A stretch of DNA of 64,000 bases from Ruminococcus flavefaciens. GTDB lineage: Bacteria > Bacillota > Clostridia > Oscillospirales > Ruminococcaceae. Below are positions 18,792 through 28,745 of this stretch, one piece after another. Each line of letters starts with the position of its first letter. The first letter of the stretch is position 1. The notes under the pieces were generated by a model. It saw only the letters and a program-made list of their open reading frames with translations, had not been told where the DNA came from and searched no databases. The translations under genes and the position numbers were made by a program. Where the stretch lies: contig JAMPAU010000006.1 of NCBI GenBank assembly GCA_023667045.1, positions 1-64,000 on the forward strand, read 5' to 3'.

Positions 18792-19424
18792 ATGAAAAAA
18801 AGCGTTTACAGCCTCGTTCTTATGGACAGCGTGATTAAAGCCGTTGATGAAAAGGCTTATAAGCTCGGTACAAGCCGTTCAAATCTCATAAATCAGATAC
18901 TCGCTGAACATCTCTGCTGTGTTACTCCGGAAATGCGTATGCGTGAAATATTCGATTCAGTCACAGAACTTATCAGCAACAGTTTTCAGATACAGCAACA
19001 GGGTTCAGCTTCGCTTATGACGCTTAAAACCGCACTTTCATATAAATACCGACCTGCCGTAAGCTATAAGGTTGAATTACAGCGTGAGCCGGACGATTTT
19101 ATAGGTCAGCTCCGTGTGCAGATACGCACACAAAGTCAACCGCTGATAAATCTTTTCAACAGATTTTTTCTGTACAGGGCAGAAATGGAAAAAAACTGTC
19201 TTGCAGAAAAAGGCTGTCGGCTATATGACTGTGAAATCAGTTCGGGGAGTTTTACAAGAAAGCTGATTAACGGCACGTCCGGCGAAAAAACAGGTACGGC
19301 AATAAGCGGTTATATTACACACCTCAATAATGCAATGCAGTTGTTTTTCTCGTCGCCGTCTGATTTTCCGGAGTATCTCATAGAACAGGAATACAGAAAA
19401 ATCCTTGACAACTATATAGTATAG
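18792..19424 (+). CDS. ribbon-helix-helix domain protein
   Basis: The start is the ATG after AAGGAGGGAGG; a longer frame is rejected. The first 45 of 210 residues look like a ribbon-helix-helix DNA-binding domain (KKSVYSLVLMDSVIKAVDEK, then TSRSNLINQILAEHL). The remaining 165 residues are unknown. It is first in a short operon with an unknown protein and clpB. RHH proteins often repress their own promoter, so this may be the regulator of the operon; that is inference. The next gene begins 11 bases downstream. Confidence 0.8.
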   Translation: MKKSVYSLVLMDSVIKAVDEKAYKLGTSRSNLINQILAEHLCCVTPEMRMREIFDSVTELISNSFQIQQQGSASLMTLKTALSYKYRPAVSYKVELQREPDDFIGQLRVQIRTQSQPLINLFNRFFLYRAEMEKNCLAEKGCRLYDCEISSGSFTRKLINGTSGEKTGTAISGYITHLNNAMQLFFSSPSDFPEYLIEQEYRKILDNYIV

Positions 19425-19435
19425 GGGGTACGCCG

Positions 19436-19924
19436 GTGGAGAAGAATTATTATTACGTCTCGCCAAAAAAATACATCGTTTCACAGCTTGAAAGAAACGG
19501 CATACATATTAAACGTCTGAACATTTCAGATTATGAAAATGTATGTAAATCAGCAAAACTTATATCTGGATTGCTTGAAAAAAATGGACTGCTGTGTCGT
19601 AAGCTTGCCGATGCTGTACACTCACACATAGTAGATAAAAAGTTTCCTTTTGTGTATTTTACACTGGAAAATGTGAAATATTATTTTCATTACTCTGGCA
19701 GATTTGCAAAGGCGGTCTGTGAATACAGATTTTTGGACACTGTATTTTCTTTCATTATTATGATTTCCGGAAAATTTACAGAAGAATTATATTCTTGGCT
19801 TGCACTTGTAAAGGCAAAGAAATATTTCGGGGAAATAAGTTGGTGTCCGGATAAAATTAATGTTCTCGGAAAAATTTCATGGGACGGCGATAAGGCATAT
19901 ATACAACCGATAATTATTTATTAA
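19436..19924 (+). CDS. protein of unknown function, 162 residues
   Basis: It starts with GTG, seven bases after AGGGGG. It is a soluble protein, rich in Tyr, Phe and Lys, with no motif that I recognise. It lies between the RHH protein and clpB with 11- and 12-base gaps, so it is co-transcribed with both. A role linked to ClpB substrates or to the regulator is possible but unsupported. Confidence 0.7.
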   Translation: MEKNYYYVSPKKYIVSQLERNGIHIKRLNISDYENVCKSAKLISGLLEKNGLLCRKLADAVHSHIVDKKFPFVYFTLENVKYYFHYSGRFAKAVCEYRFLDTVFSFIIMISGKFTEELYSWLALVKAKKYFGEISWCPDKINVLGKISWDGDKAYIQPIIIY

Positions 19925-19936
19925 GGAGGAAAATTT

Positions 19937-22531
19937 ATGAATGCAGAAAAATTAACTCAGAAGTCTATGGACGCTGTAAGAAAGGCACAGAGTACTGCCG
20001 TTATGCAGTCCAATCAGGTGATAGAACCCGTTCATCTGCTCGCCGGACTTCTTAAACAAGAAAACGGTCTTATTCCACAGCTTTTAAGAAAAATGAACAT
20101 AGACCCCGATATTTTCGAGGGCGAAACTGACAAGAAAATAAACGCACTCCCTAAAGTAACAGGCAGTGGCAGGAGCAGTAATGTAGGTCTTTCTGTTGAG
20201 TGTGACAGGATTATAACATCTGCTGAAAAAATCGCCTCTGATATGAAAGACGAGTTTGTTTCCGTTGAGCATCTTATGCTTTCTCTTATACAGTCCGGAA
20301 ACAAGGAAATTTCACAGCTTTTCAGAACTTTCAATATCACACGTGACGGTTTCTTGACGGCACTCATGACAGTACGTGGAAATACCCGTGTGACAAGTGA
20401 AAATCCCGAAGAAACCTATGACGTTCTCACAAAGTACGGACAGGAGCTTGTAGGGCTTGCACGTCAGAACAAGCTTGACCCAGTAATAGGTCGTGACAGC
20501 GAAATAAGAAACGTTATCCGTATTCTTTCACGAAAAACCAAAAATAATCCGGTTCTTATCGGCGAGCCGGGCGTGGGCAAAACTGCCATTGCTGAGGGTC
20601 TCGCACTGCGTATAGTTGCCGGAGATGTTCCCGACAGCCTGAAAGACAGAAAAGTATTCTCACTGGATATGGGTGCATTGGTTGCCGGTGCTAAGTACAG
20701 GGGCGAGTTTGAAGAACGTCTTAAAGCCGTACTGAACGAAATAAAAAACAGCAACGGTAATATACTGCTGTTTATTGACGAACTCCACACAATAGTAGGT
20801 GCAGGAAAGTCCGACGGTGCAATGGACGCTGGAAATCTTCTAAAGCCTATGCTTGCACGTGGCGAACTTCATTGTATAGGTGCTACAACCCTTAATGAAT
20901 ACCGTCAGTATATCGAAAAAGACCCTGCTCTTGAAAGACGTTTCCAGCCTGTTATGGTAGACCAGCCCACAGTTGAGGACACTATTTCAATACTCAGAGG
21001 TATAAAGGAAAGATATGAAGTTTTTCACGGCGTAAAAATTCACGATAATGCCCTTATTTCGTCGGCGGTACTCTCCGACAGGTATATAACAGACAGATTC
21101 CTGCCCGATAAGGCTATTGACCTCATTGATGAAGCGTGTGCCACTATCCGCACTGAAATGGACTCCATGCCCACCGAACTTGACGTTATCTCAAGAAAGA
21201 TAGTTCAGCTTGAAATAGAAGAAGTCGCACTGAAAAAAGAAGACGACAATATTTCAAGGGAACATTTACAGGAAATCCAAAAGGAACTCGCTGAACTGCG
21301 TGAGAAGTTCAACAGCATGAAAGCCAAGTGGGAAAATGAAAAGAATGATATTTCAGCCGTACAGAAAATCCGTGAGGAAATAGAACAGATTAACGGTGAA
21401 ATCGAAAAGGCTGAACGTGAATACGACCTTAACAGAGTTGCTGAACTCAGATACGGAAAACTCCCACAGTTGCAGAAAAAGCTCGCTGAATTTGAACAGA
21501 AAGCAGAACACGATACCGAAAACGGCAGACTTCTCCGTGACAAAGTAACAGAGGACGAAATAGCTAAAATTGTTTGCCGTTGGACTGGCATACCCGTTTC
21601 AAAACTCATGGAGGGCGAAAAGGAAAAGCTTCTTAACATGGAAAATCTTCTGCACAAGCGTGTTATCGGACAGGACGAGGCTGTAACAAAGGTAAGCGAG
21701 GCTATACTGCGTTCACGTGCCGGAATACAAGACCCCGACCGCCCTATAGGTTCTTTCCTTTTCTTAGGTCCTACCGGCGTGGGCAAAACCGAACTTGCAA
21801 AGGCACTTTCTGAAATACTCTTTGATGACGAAAAGAATATTATCCGCATTGACATGAGCGAGTATATGGAGAAGTTCAGCGTAAGCCGTCTAATTGGAGC
21901 TCCTCCCGGATATGTCGGCTATGATGAGGGCGGACAGCTTACTGAGGCAGTAAGGCGTAAACCGTACTCTGTCGTGCTTTTTGACGAGATAGAAAAGGCA
22001 CACCCAGACGTTTTCAATATACTTTTGCAGGTGCTTGACGACGGAAGAATTACCGACTCTCAGGGCAGAACGGTTGATTTTAAGAATACCATAATAATAC
22101 TCACTTCTAATTTAGGTTCTCCGTACATTCTCGACGGCATTGACGAAAACGGCGAAATCTCTGAGCAGGCTCGTGAAAACGTTGACGCACTCTTAAAGAC
22201 AAAGTTCCGTCCGGAGTTCCTCAACAGGCTTGACGAAATTGTTTTCTATAAACCTCTCACAAAGGACAATATCATGAATATCGTTGACCTTATGCTGAAC
22301 GACCTCCGCAAACGTCTTGACGAAAGACACATAAAGCTCAACATCAGCGACGATGCAAAGAATCATATAGTTGACTGCGGTTATGACGCTAACTTCGGTG
22401 CAAGACCTCTGAGAAGATTCATACAGAGGAATATTGAAACTCTCGTTGCAAAGAAAATTATCGGCGGTAATCTTAGTGCAGGTGACGTAATTGATATAAC
22501 GCTCGACAACGGTGAATTGTCGGCAGAATAA
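19937..22531 (+). CDS. clpB: ClpB disaggregase chaperone
   Basis: The 864-residue protein has the full ClpB layout: an N-terminal repeat domain, AAA+ domain 1 with [10 protein letters not shown], a coiled middle domain (about residues 405-525) rich in Glu/Lys, and AAA+ domain 2 with [10 protein letters not shown], Walker [11 protein letters not shown] and the C-terminal sensor [11 protein letters not shown]. The middle domain separates it from ClpA/ClpC. With DnaK it rescues aggregated proteins after heat stress. AAGGAGG precedes the start. It is third in an operon with an RHH protein, and no CIRCE element is visible upstream, so control may be local. Confidence 0.97.
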   Translation: MNAEKLTQKSMDAVRKAQSTAVMQSNQVIEPVHLLAGLLKQENGLIPQLLRKMNIDPDIFEGETDKKINALPKVTGSGRSSNVGLSVECDRIITSAEKIASDMKDEFVSVEHLMLSLIQSGNKEISQLFRTFNITRDGFLTALMTVRGNTRVTSENPEETYDVLTKYGQELVGLARQNKLDPVIGRDSEIRNVIRILSRKTKNNPVLIGEPGVGKTAIAEGLALRIVAGDVPDSLKDRKVFSLDMGALVAGAKYRGEFEERLKAVLNEIKNSNGNILLFIDELHTIVGAGKSDGAMDAGNLLKPMLARGELHCIGATTLNEYRQYIEKDPALERRFQPVMVDQPTVEDTISILRGIKERYEVFHGVKIHDNALISSAVLSDRYITDRFLPDKAIDLIDEACATIRTEMDSMPTELDVISRKIVQLEIEEVALKKEDDNISREHLQEIQKELAELREKFNSMKAKWENEKNDISAVQKIREEIEQINGEIEKAEREYDLNRVAELRYGKLPQLQKKLAEFEQKAEHDTENGRLLRDKVTEDEIAKIVCRWTGIPVSKLMEGEKEKLLNMENLLHKRVIGQDEAVTKVSEAILRSRAGIQDPDRPIGSFLFLGPTGVGKTELAKALSEILFDDEKNIIRIDMSEYMEKFSVSRLIGAPPGYVGYDEGGQLTEAVRRKPYSVVLFDEIEKAHPDVFNILLQVLDDGRITDSQGRTVDFKNTIIILTSNLGSPYILDGIDENGEISEQARENVDALLKTKFRPEFLNRLDEIVFYKPLTKDNIMNIVDLMLNDLRKRLDERHIKLNISDDAKNHIVDCGYDANFGARPLRRFIQRNIETLVAKKIIGGNLSAGDVIDITLDNGELSAE

Positions 22532-22540
22532 AGTAAATAA

Positions 22541-22578
22541 TATATCCGGTATCTTATCAGTGCCGGATATATTTTTTT
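22541..22578 (+). terminator. terminator after clpB
   Basis: ATATCCGG pairs with CCGGATAT, followed by seven T residues. Confidence 0.75.
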
Positions 22579-22766
22579 GCGACTTCATAAAAAGCTGAAT
22601 TATCAGCAGAATAAAACATATTATAATAATATAAGCCTGTAAGTAAATTCCGGCTGTATTTCAAGTATAATAAAGCAGAAAACAATATTTTTATGGGTGT
22701 TTTCAATAAAAACATTCCCAATATATAGCTATTTATCGGACGTTTTGCGGTTTTTTTTACAATTGC

Positions 22767-22795
22767 TTGACAAATCGGGGCAAAGAGTATATAAT
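22767..22795 (+). promoter_or_regulatory. promoter of the HU operon
   Basis: A perfect TTGACA and TATAAT pair with a 17-base spacer, which fits strong expression of HU. The 190 bases between this and the clpB terminator hold no gene that I can support. Confidence 0.8.
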
Positions 22796-22831
22796 TCAAA
22801 TTGTAAAATTTTATTAACGGAGGAAACAAAA

Positions 22832-23107
22832 ATGACAAAAACTGAATTAATCAGCGTTGTTGCTGAAAAAACAAACTCTAAGAAGAAAGACGCTGAAATT
22901 GCTGTAAACACAATTTTTTCTACAATCACAGAAGAACTCGCTAAGGGCGAAAAGGTTTCTATCGTAGGTTTTGGTACTTTTGAAGTACGTGACCGTAAGG
23001 AAAAGCAGGTTATCAATCCTCAGACAAAGCAGATGATGACTGCTCCAGCTTCAAAGGCTGCTGCTTTCAAGGCTGGTCTTGCTCTCAAGAGTGCTGTAAA
23101 TAAGTAA
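22832..23107 (+). CDS. hup: HU family nucleoid DNA-binding protein
   Basis: The start is the ATG before TKTELISVVAEK, after AACGGAGG; the longer frame is rejected. The 91-residue length and the motifs GFGTFEVRDR and the beta-arm stretch NPQTKQ are typical of HU. It bends and compacts DNA. It is followed 17 bases later by a basic Ala/Lys-rich protein that shares its transcript. Confidence 0.96.
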   Translation: MTKTELISVVAEKTNSKKKDAEIAVNTIFSTITEELAKGEKVSIVGFGTFEVRDRKEKQVINPQTKQMMTAPASKAAAFKAGLALKSAVNK

Positions 23108-23124
23108 TTTAAGGAGGTCATCTC

Positions 23125-23700
23125 ATGGCAAGACCAAGAAAAAATGCACCGAAAACCACTAAGTCTTCAAGAGGAAGAAAAAGTAACGCTGCAAAGGCTG
23201 CTGCTGTTGAAACTCCTGTTGTTGCAGAGGCAGTTGTTGAAAATCCGGTAATCATTGAAGAAGAAACAATCGCTGAAACTTCTGTTGATGTTGCTGTTGA
23301 AGAGGCAATTGAAGAACTCATGAACGCAGGCAAGAAATCTATGGAAGAAGATGCAAAGGCAGAAGAAAAATCTGCTGAAGTTCCGGCAGAGCCTAAGCCG
23401 AAAAGAAAGTATACAAGGAGAGCCAAGAAAGAAGAAACTCCTGTTGTTGCTGAAGAAGCTCCGGCTGAAAAGAAAACAACAAGAACTTCAAAGAAGGCAA
23501 GTACTCCTGAAGTTAACGCTTATATTCAGGGTGCAGGTGCTGAAAAGTCTTTCAGTGAACTCGCTGAAAAAGCAAAGGCTCTTTCCGGCGTAAAGTCCCC
23601 GAAGAGCGTAAACCTCTATATAAAGCCCTATGAAGAAGACGGCGTAGCTAAGGTTTACTATGTTGTCGATAATATAGCAGGTCATTTCAGTCTTTTCTGA
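23125..23700 (+). CDS. DUF6465-type protein with a basic Ala/Lys-rich N-terminus
   Basis: The 191-residue protein has two parts. The first 130 residues are low-complexity: short basic blocks (RPRKNAPKTTKSSRGRK, KRKYTRRAKK, KKTTRTSKKA) alternate with acidic Ala/Val/Glu segments, reminiscent of histone-H1-like tails. The last 60 residues form a compact domain (VNAYIQGAGAEKSFSEL to VYYVVDNIAGHFSLF) matching my recollection of DUF6465. It follows HU in one operon, so a nucleoid or DNA-associated role is a reasonable inference but not shown. Confidence 0.78.
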   Translation: MARPRKNAPKTTKSSRGRKSNAAKAAAVETPVVAEAVVENPVIIEEETIAETSVDVAVEEAIEELMNAGKKSMEEDAKAEEKSAEVPAEPKPKRKYTRRAKKEETPVVAEEAPAEKKTTRTSKKASTPEVNAYIQGAGAEKSFSELAEKAKALSGVKSPKSVNLYIKPYEEDGVAKVYYVVDNIAGHFSLF

Positions 23701-23709
23701 TTATAAAAT

Positions 23710-23741
23710 AGTCTGTGGAAAATTTTTTCACAGACTTTTTT
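23710..23741 (+). terminator. terminator of the HU operon
   Basis: AGTCTGTG and CACAGACT form the stem, followed by a T run. Confidence 0.8.
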
Positions 23742-23745
23742 ATTT

Positions 23746-23777
23746 TTAAGATTATTTTAAGAAATTCATAATATAAT
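23746..23777 (+). promoter_or_regulatory. promoter with TTAAGA direct repeats, beta-helix gene
   Basis: TTAAGA repeats at 23746-23751 and 23757-23762 are five bases apart, and TATAAT begins nine bases after the second. Spacing is identical to the promoter of the polyphosphate-polymerase pair, and the first 17 bases differ by only one base. No -35 consensus is present. Confidence 0.6.
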
Positions 23778-23841
23778 CATAACCATAGAAAACAGACACA
23801 TTGTGTTTTATATGAAATAATTTTAAGGAGTATGATTTATT

Positions 23842-26800
23842 ATGAAAAAATATGCTTTTAAGAAACTTATAGCCGGAATTTCTTCCCTCTGTGTAATGGC
23901 ACAGGCACTTCCGGCAATGAGTTTTGCAGCTGATACAAACGTTATTTACGGCGACGCAAACGAGGACGGAAAAGTTACTCTTGCCGACGCTGTACTTGTT
24001 ATGCAGGCTCTTTCAAATCCGAATGCTTACAAACTTACAGCACAGGGTATGGACAATGCAGACGTATATAAAAGAGGTGACGGAGTAACTCCGCTGACGC
24101 TCTCTCTATACAGAAATTTGATTTACAGATTCTTACTTCACTTCCGGAAAGCTGGCAGAACGGCGGTGAAACTCCTGTAACCGACGGCACTAAGATTCAT
24201 CTTGACGGCGATTCAATAACAGTTGACGGCGACTATGCAGAAGTAAACGGCACAACCGTAACTATCAGTCATTCCGGTACTTTCTACATTGACGGAACTC
24301 TTAACGATGGTCAGATTAACGTAAATATTCCCGACGAAACAGCAGACCCCGAAACAGTTAAAATCTTCCTTAACGGCGTAAATATTACCGGCAAGTCCGC
24401 TCCGGCTATCCTTGTTACAAATGCCGAGAATACTTCCATAAATATTGTTGACGGCACAGAAAACTTTATTTCTGACGGCGACACGGCTTATTCCGGCGAT
24501 AATCTCGGCAGTGCCGTAATAGAAGCTAAAGACGACATCACAATTAAAGGCGGTGAACTCGGTACAGGTGTTCTCAATGTTACCGCAAATACTCAGGACG
24601 GTATTGTCTGCAACAACGACATCAAATTCAACGGCGGTATAGTAACCATTACAACTCTTAACTCCACAGACAAGACCGACGGCGTAAAGGGCAAAAAGTC
24701 CATTACTGTAAAGAGCGGTACTCTCAATATCGAAGCTGAGGGCGACGGTCTTAAATCCTCAAAGGGCAGTGTAGCAGTACAGGACGGTCTTGTTAATATT
24801 AAGGCAGGAAACGACGCTGTACAGGCTGAAACTACTGTTGATATTTCGGGCGGTACTGTTATTGCCGGCGGTGACAGAGGTATTACTTCCGTTACAGGTA
24901 CAAATATCACAGGCGGTACTGTTATTGCTACTGCTACCGATAATCAGACAGATTCAGCACTCATGTCCGGAACAACTCAAGGCACTATGCTCTTAAACTG
25001 CATTGCCTCATCTGAAACTGACGGTTGCTGGAAAAAAGCTAACAATATCACTGCCGGAGACATCAAGGCTTACAAGTGGCAGAAAAAATATGCATACGTA
25101 CTCATCAGCGACGCTTCAATTACTGCTGACGGTTCATACAAGCTTACAAATAACTCGACAAGCACAAACGTTACTCATGACGATTCTGCTGATTTCAAGA
25201 TGTCCGGAACAGTCACAGTATTCGATAATGTCAATCCGGCAGGTACTACAGGCAGTGGCACTGTAACAACTCCTACCGTTGACGGAACATATACAATTAC
25301 TCTTAACGGTAAATCAATCGCAACAAACGCCCCCGAAGATGTCGCAACAGTGGATAATAACGTACTTTATATTCTCAGAGAGGGTACTTATGAAGTATCT
25401 GGCGAGGCAAGCGAAGTGCAGGTTGTTGTAAATGTTGACAAGACAGCATACCCCGACAGCGTTGTTGAGCTTGATTTGGTCGGTGCGAATATCTCCAACA
25501 GCACAACAGCTCCGATTTACGTTGAATCAATCGGCGACGAAGTACAGATTGTCGCAAAGGCAGGTACGGAAAATACTATCTCTGACGGCACTTCCCACAC
25601 ACAGACCTATACCGATTCGGACGGCAACACAAATACCGTTGAGGGTGCAATATTCGCACGTGACGATATTAAATTCAAGGGTTCGGGAAATCTCACTGTA
25701 AACGGCAACACAGATGACGCTATTGTTTGCAAGAACGATATAAAAATCTACAACGGCAATATTACTGTAAATGCAGTTGACGACGGTATACGTGGCAAGG
25801 ACAGTGTAACTATCGGCAACGATACAGCTACAGATTACAGCAATCTTAAACTTACTGTAAATACTCAGTCCGGCGACGGCATAAAGTCAACCGCTACCGA
25901 TACTGCTACAGATAAAAAATCATACGGCATTGTCACAATAAACGGCGGTACTATTGACATCAATTCATACGCCGACGGCATACAGGCTGAACAGGATTTC
26001 GTAATGAACGGCGGTGACCTTAATATTTATACATATCAAGGCTCTGAATATACCAGCAGTGGCTCGTCATCTTCCGGCAACACAGGCTGGGGCGGAGGCT
26101 TCGGCGGTGGCATGGGCGGAGGTATGAGTGACGGCAACTCCAATAAAACCGACATCTCCGCTAAAGGCATAAAAGCTGTGGGACTTTACGATACAGCAGG
26201 TACTACATGGCAGAGCGGTGGAAACATTACCGTAAACGGCGGTAACATCACGGTTGATTCTTCTGACGATTCTCTCCACTGTGGCGGTCAGATGAATATT
26301 AACGGCGGTACTTTCAGACTTGCAAGTGCTGACGACGCTATGCACGCTGACCACGACCTTATTTTAGGTACTTCCGGCGGTGCATACAGCGACTTCAATA
26401 TTTACATGACTAAGTGCTATGAGGGCGTTGAGGGTGGAAATATCTATCAGCACAGCGGTACTGTAGTTGTTAAATCCGGCGACGACGGCTATAATGCTGC
26501 CGGCGGTGCAGACGGTTCAGGCTCAGGCAATAATACCGGCTGGGGTCAGGGTGGCTTCGGTGGAGGAATGATGGGCGGTTCTTCCGGAAATGTCCTTGAA
26601 ATTACAGGCGGTATTGCCATTGTGCAGTCCGCAAGCGGTGATCATGACGGATTCGACTCTAACGGTCCTGTCAATATCTCCGGCGGTGTTGTAATCGCCA
26701 ACGGTCAAGAGCCGATTGACTGCGGTGACGGCTACAGCGAAAGCATAACGGGCGGTACAGTAATTGAATGCTCATCACAGGGTACAGGTTCAGTTTCTGC

Positions 26801-27071
26801 AAATACACAGTTTACAGTTGCGGACAGTTCGGGCAATGTGGTTGTTTCCTTTACCACTATGCAGGGTATGGGTTCACCGTCCTTTGCAAGCGGCAGCGGT
26901 CTGACTTGCTACACAGGCGGTACAATATCCGGCGGTACAGACCTTATACTTTCCGACAGCACACAGGTTGTTTACGGCAACGGAACTATTTCGGGCGGTA
27001 CAACAGTAAGTGCAGGTTCAAGCTCCGGCGGAAATACAGGTTGGGGCGGAAATCAAGGCGGTCGCCACTAA
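23842..27071 (+). pseudogene. secreted dockerin / carbohydrate-binding beta-helix protein, frameshifted
   Basis: The reading frame starts with a signal peptide (ATG at 23842, cleavage about after SFA) and a type I dockerin, then shifts near 24094. The text CCGCTGACGCTC should read CCGCTTGACGCTC by comparison with the dockerin pattern GVTPLDALSIQ. One missing T sends the frame to a stop at 24180 (112 residues). Beyond the break a frame without stops runs to 27071. Joined, the product is about 1076 residues: dockerin, then two related beta-helix regions rich in Gly-Gly-Thr and Asp-Gly turns, split by Gly-rich linkers (GWGGGFGGGMGGGM). This fits the DUF4353/Cthe_2159 family of polysaccharide-binding proteins. 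Pseudogene, recoding or sequencing error are all possible. Confidence 0.8.
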
Positions 27072-27081
27072 TCAGAATGCA

Positions 27082-27111
27082 AGAGGGGACTTTAAAAAGT
27101 CCTCTCTTTTT
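27082..27111 (+). terminator. terminator after the beta-helix gene
   Basis: AGAGG-GACTT (one bulged G) pairs with AAGTCCTCT, followed by five T. Confidence 0.75.
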
Positions 27112-27112
27112 A

Positions 27113-27141
27113 TTGACAATATAATGGGTTTGATGTATAAT
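27113..27141 (+). promoter_or_regulatory. promoter of the unknown/kinase pair
   Basis: TTGACA, 17 bases, TATAAT, immediately after the preceding terminator. Confidence 0.7.
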
Positions 27142-27178
27142 TATTTAAGATAAATCCTAATTTAAAGGTGTGAAAATA

Positions 27179-27649
27179 ATGACAAGAAAAGAATTTAAAG
27201 ATATATGGAATATAGATGAGCTGGCAATTGCCCCGAGTAATGCTATGAATTATGTGAGGGCTGAAGTGAAATATAAAGATGATAATCTCCTGTTAAACTT
27301 TGACCTGTTTACAGAAGATGAGGTTTACGCTTTGGGCTATGATTTTTTTAGACAGCTTAAGGAAAAACTATCTGGACTTGATGATATTTCAAAGAAAATA
27401 ATAACCGAGCAGGAATTAAACTGGAATGACGTTGAGTTGAAATTATCGGAAATAAGATTACGAAAACCGTATTATAATTCTGAGGGATTTTATCATTATT
27501 TTGCACTCACTTATTATGGCGGTGAATGTTATGATGATGACGATAATCTGATTGATGATTCTTTTCCCGATTTGTTATCAATTCATGTATGCTTTGATAA
27601 AAACTTTAATTTCGTAGAAGCATTTGTTGAAACAGAAATGACTGACTGA
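27179..27649 (+). CDS. protein of unknown function, 156 residues
   Basis: The start is the ATG before TRKEFKDIW, ten bases after AAAGG; a GTG nine bases earlier is too close to that site. The protein is acidic and soluble with an Asp-rich stretch (YDDDDNLIDD) and no known motif. It precedes the protein kinase gene by 55 bases and could share its transcript. Size and composition resemble small proteins of toxin-immunity type, but nothing specific supports that. Confidence 0.7.
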   Translation: MTRKEFKDIWNIDELAIAPSNAMNYVRAEVKYKDDNLLLNFDLFTEDEVYALGYDFFRQLKEKLSGLDDISKKIITEQELNWNDVELKLSEIRLRKPYYNSEGFYHYFALTYYGGECYDDDDNLIDDSFPDLLSIHVCFDKNFNFVEAFVETEMTD

Positions 27650-27704
27650 TTCGTTCGTCACCAATAAGCAGTTATCATTAAATCAAAAAAGGAATGATTT
27701 TTCA

Positions 27705-28478
27705 GTGGGTAAACTTTTCGGATATATAAAACAGCCCCTATGGGATAACTGGCATATCGGCGAAAAAACAGGACACGGGACTTACAGCGAAGTATACAAG
27801 ATATACTCCGGCGAAAGTATTTCAGTGCTGAAAGTAAAGCCTGTTTTAGCTGACAGTACTGAAAGTCTGCAAAGGAAAATTAATACTGCCAAAACTGAAT
27901 ATGATATTATGCGTACTTTGAAAGACTGTCCGTATATTGTCGGCTGTCAAGGCGAAACTTTGCAGAAAGTCACTGATTTGTTTTATCTTTTTATGATAAG
28001 AATGGAATATCTTTATCCAGTTTCAGAACAGGAAAATTTTCTGTCTGAGAGGAATATTCTGAAAATAGCCTTTGACATAGGAAAAGCTCTTGAATATATG
28101 CACGGCAAGGGGATAGTCCACTGTGACGTAAAACCGGATAATTTTTTTTCTTCCGGCAATGGTATATATAAACTGGGCGATTTTAATATTTCCGGATATT
28201 ACGGAAAAAAACGTTATCTGTCGGGAACTTCCGGCTACACTGCACCGGAAGTATACAATAACTGTACATATGATTTCCGGAGCGATATATATTCTTTCGG
28301 GATAAGTCTTTACAGGCTTGCACGTAAAGTTAATATATCGTCTGCATTTTCTGAAATAATCATGAAAGCCTGTTCGCCGGACGTTCGTGACAGATACACT
28401 ACAGTCAGCGAAATGCTCACGGATATTTCGTATCTGATAACAGATTGTTATGTCAATCCTGCTGAATATTCTTGTTAA
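27705..28478 (+). CDS. soluble serine/threonine protein kinase
   Basis: It starts at GTG; AAGGA lies 11 bases upstream. The 257 residues are just a kinase domain: glycine loop GHGTYSEVY, Lys in VLKVKP, catalytic loop HCDVKPDN, metal-binding motif DFN in place of DFG (GDFNISG), and TAPEVY. There is no transmembrane helix or PASTA domain, so it is not the usual PknB. The Gly-to-Asn change after the metal-binding Asp is unusual, yet the Asp itself and the catalytic Asp are kept, so activity is plausible. Substrate is unknown. Confidence 0.88.
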   Translation: MGKLFGYIKQPLWDNWHIGEKTGHGTYSEVYKIYSGESISVLKVKPVLADSTESLQRKINTAKTEYDIMRTLKDCPYIVGCQGETLQKVTDLFYLFMIRMEYLYPVSEQENFLSERNILKIAFDIGKALEYMHGKGIVHCDVKPDNFFSSGNGIYKLGDFNISGYYGKKRYLSGTSGYTAPEVYNNCTYDFRSDIYSFGISLYRLARKVNISSAFSEIIMKACSPDVRDRYTTVSEMLTDISYLITDCYVNPAEYSC

Positions 28479-28512
28479 AAAATAAAAATATATATTTCGT
28501 TTCAAAAAACTG

Positions 28513-28541
28513 TTGACAAATCCATAATATTGTGATATAAT
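28513..28541 (+). promoter_or_regulatory. promoter of tRNA-Pro
   Basis: Consensus TTGACA and TATAAT with a 17-base spacer; the -10 box ends 15 bases before the mature tRNA. Confidence 0.8.
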
Positions 28542-28556
28542 ATTTAATGTTGACGG

Positions 28557-28630
28557 CGAGGTGTGGCTCAGTTTGGTAGAGTACTACGTTCGGGACGTAG
28601 GGGCCGCAGGTTCGAATCCTGTCACCTCGA
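28557..28630 (+). tRNA. tRNA-Pro, anticodon CGG
   Basis: The cloverleaf is clear: acceptor CGAGGTG with CACCTCG, D arm GCTC/GAGT, anticodon stem CTACG/CGTAG around loop TTCGGGA (anticodon CGG), variable loop GGGCC, T arm GCAGG/CCTGT with TTCGAAT, and discriminator A. CCA is not encoded. It stands alone between its own promoter and a terminator. Confidence 0.95.
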
Positions 28631-28640
28631 CTTTAAGAAA

Positions 28641-28669
28641 CTGCAATCCATAGTGGGTTGCAGTTTTTT
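28641..28669 (+). terminator. terminator of tRNA-Pro
   Basis: CTGCAATCC pairs with GGGTTGCAG, followed by six T. Confidence 0.8.
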
Positions 28670-28690
28670 CATTTTTAATAATGTACATAA

Positions 28691-28729
28691 AAAAACAACC
28701 GTTCCTGTCATGCAGGAGCGGTTGTTTTT
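28691..28729. terminator. bidirectional terminator beside the EAL gene
   Basis: AACAACCG-TCCTG and CAGGA-CGGTTGTT form a long stem with A and T runs on either side. It mainly serves the minus-strand EAL gene. Confidence 0.8.
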
Positions 28730-28745
28730 GTTATCCGGAAATATA

